Part shown: piece by piece, positions 5,566 through 6,172 of the stretch
Layout: each line of letters opens with the position of its first letter
How positions within the stretch are numbered: position 1 is the first letter of the stretch
From: Alphaproteobacteria bacterium
GTDB lineage: Bacteria; Pseudomonadota; Alphaproteobacteria; RF32; CAG-239
NCBI GenBank assembly: GCA_024408895.1
Contig: JAKSUO010000072.1
Coordinates: 1-6,172, forward strand
Reading direction: 5' to 3'
DNA: 6,172 bases
Program-made: the position numbers and the translations under genes
Notes under the pieces: model-generated
The model's database searches: none
Seen by the model: the letters and a program-made list of their open reading frames with translations, nothing else
What the model was told of the DNA's origin: nothing

Positions 5566-6021
5566 ATGAATAAAAAATATGCAATTGGCGCAATTTGCGT
5601 TGCTCTTTTGTTGGGTTTTTGGCTCGGTTGTTTTCGTTGTTGCCACAAATCTAAAATTGCGGTTGTAGATATTACAACGATTGTCCAAAATTCAGAGCAG
5701 GTTAAAGCTTTAAAAGAAGAGCAAAACACCAAAGCTCAAGAATTGGCAACTTGGTTACAAAATGCACAAAATGCCGTCAAAAATGAAAAAAATAAAAGCA
5801 AGCAAGAAGATTTGTTAAAGCAATATAACGCCGAAATCGCGGCTAAAAAACAAACTATCGCAACGGAATACGCACAAAAATTGCAAGACATAGATAACAA
5901 TATCACCAAAACAATTTCCGATAAAGCTAAAAAAGAAGGATATCAGTTGGTGATTGCCAAAAATTTAGTAATCTACGGTGGTAAAGACATTACGGACACG
6001 ATTCTTGAAATTGTAAAATAG
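5566..6021 (+). CDS. OmpH/Skp-family periplasmic chaperone-like protein, membrane-anchored
   Basis: The 151-residue protein has OmpH/Skp architecture. Family members are periplasmic holdases that carry outer-membrane proteins toward the BAM complex. Residues 5-21 form a hydrophobic export segment (YAIGAICVALLLGFWLG). KIAVVDITTIVQNS (30-43) is the conserved first strand. Residues 44-120 form a charged Lys/Glu/Gln-rich coiled coil, the tentacle region. KKEGYQLVIAKNLVIYGGKD (122-141), then ITDTIL, is the conserved C-terminal strand pair. The odd part is CFRCCH (22-27) just outside the membrane segment: three Cys and a His, with no good lipobox (Trp at -3) and no typical cleavage site, so the segment may stay as an anchor. 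Classical skp sits between bamA and lpxD; this copy stands alone, so it may be a paralogue with a narrower role. A strong Shine-Dalgarno site precedes it and a clear terminator ends the transcript 100 bases after the stop. Confidence 0.82.
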   Translation: MNKKYAIGAICVALLLGFWLGCFRCCHKSKIAVVDITTIVQNSEQVKALKEEQNTKAQELATWLQNAQNAVKNEKNKSKQEDLLKQYNAEIAAKKQTIATEYAQKLQDIDNNITKTISDKAKKEGYQLVIAKNLVIYGGKDITDTILEIVK

Positions 6022-6120
6022 AACTCTGCCCGTGAACCGATGGTACTTTGTACCTGCAAGTTTCACGGTTGGATTACACTACTCGTGCTAAACAATGTTT
6101 TTCCAACATCTAAACATTCC
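6022..6120 (+). ncRNA. Structured 3' region or candidate small RNA before the terminator
   Basis: This non-coding stretch is richer in G+C than the nearby intergenic DNA and folds into nested stems. The outer stem is CCGTGAA / TTCACGG (6030-6036 with 6062-6068). Inside it is the hairpin GGTAC-TTT-GTACC (6042-6054). A third stem is AATGTTT / AAACATT (6094-6100 with 6112-6118). The strong terminator follows directly. AACCG (6035-6039) could instead pair with CGGTT (6066-6070), so two folds compete. I compared it from memory with 6S, tmRNA, SRP RNA, RNase P and tRNA and recognise none of them. It may be a long 3' untranslated region of the OmpH-like mRNA, a 3'-derived small RNA, or an independent RNA gene starting inside that gene. 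Confidence 0.35.
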
Positions 6121-6147
6121 GCCCCGCATTTATGCGGGGTTTTCTTA
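6121..6147 (+). terminator. Intrinsic terminator
   Basis: The perfect 7-bp G+C-rich stem CCCCGCA / TGCGGGG (6122-6128 and 6133-6139) closes a TTTA loop, extended by a G-U pair at 6121/6140, and is followed by TTTTCTTATCTT. It ends the transcript carrying the OmpH-like gene and the structured region. The last 25 bases of the window hold nothing recognisable. Confidence 0.93.
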
Positions 6148-6172
6148 TCTTAAAAAGTGTAGAAACAAAAAT

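Noticed and set aside
5629..5634. Lipoprotein lipobox at Cys22 of the OmpH-like protein
   Set aside because: The residues before the Cys are Trp-Leu-Gly; Trp at -3 does not suit the lipobox, so lipidation is unproven.
6022..6120. 6S RNA, tmRNA or SRP RNA
   Set aside because: None of their conserved sequence blocks (SRP GGAAGGAAGCA-type loop, tmRNA Ala-tRNA-like ends, 6S closing stem) are visible in this stretch.

Overview
The window is AT-rich (roughly 35-40% G+C by eye) bacterial chromosome, densely packed with housekeeping-type genes. It most resembles an alphaproteobacterium. The tRNA-Glu has the acceptor and D-arm pattern I associate with that class. There is an OmpH/Skp-type periplasmic chaperone and a YibQ-type divergent polysaccharide deacetylase, both pointing to a Gram-negative envelope. 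A small methyltransferase-fold protein looks like RquA, the rhodoquinone enzyme known mainly from Alpha- and Betaproteobacteria. If that is right, the organism makes rhodoquinone and probably lives at low oxygen, for example in a gut or in sediment. The taxonomic call is inference, not proof.

Left part, all on the minus strand (read from high to low coordinates): an orphan NarL/FixJ-type response regulator (4465-3782) is followed after 10 bases by the RquA-like gene (3771-3052). Next comes a well-formed promoter and lysS, a class II lysyl-tRNA synthetase (2964-1441). Only 3 bases later begins the YibQ-like exported deacetylase (1437-373). Last is a tRNA-Glu(UUC) gene with its own strong promoter, encoded CCA and intrinsic terminator (354-186). 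Bases 1-185 hold no gene I can support, only a short inverted repeat.

Right part: cmk (cytidylate kinase, 4572-5237, plus) is divergent from the response regulator and is not followed by rpsA, its frequent neighbour. A possible 55-residue exported peptide gene (5398-5231, minus) converges on it. Then comes a plus-strand OmpH/Skp-family gene (5566-6021) with a strong Shine-Dalgarno site. Its downstream region folds into several perfect short stems and ends in a clear intrinsic terminator (6121-6147).

The most unusual feature is in lysS. A 51-base in-frame segment near the 5' end is flanked by two perfect 20-base direct repeats, which adds 17 Tyr/Lys-rich residues to an otherwise ordinary LysRS and duplicates its NYNPYPY segment. 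I see no defence system, transposase, CRISPR array or phage gene.
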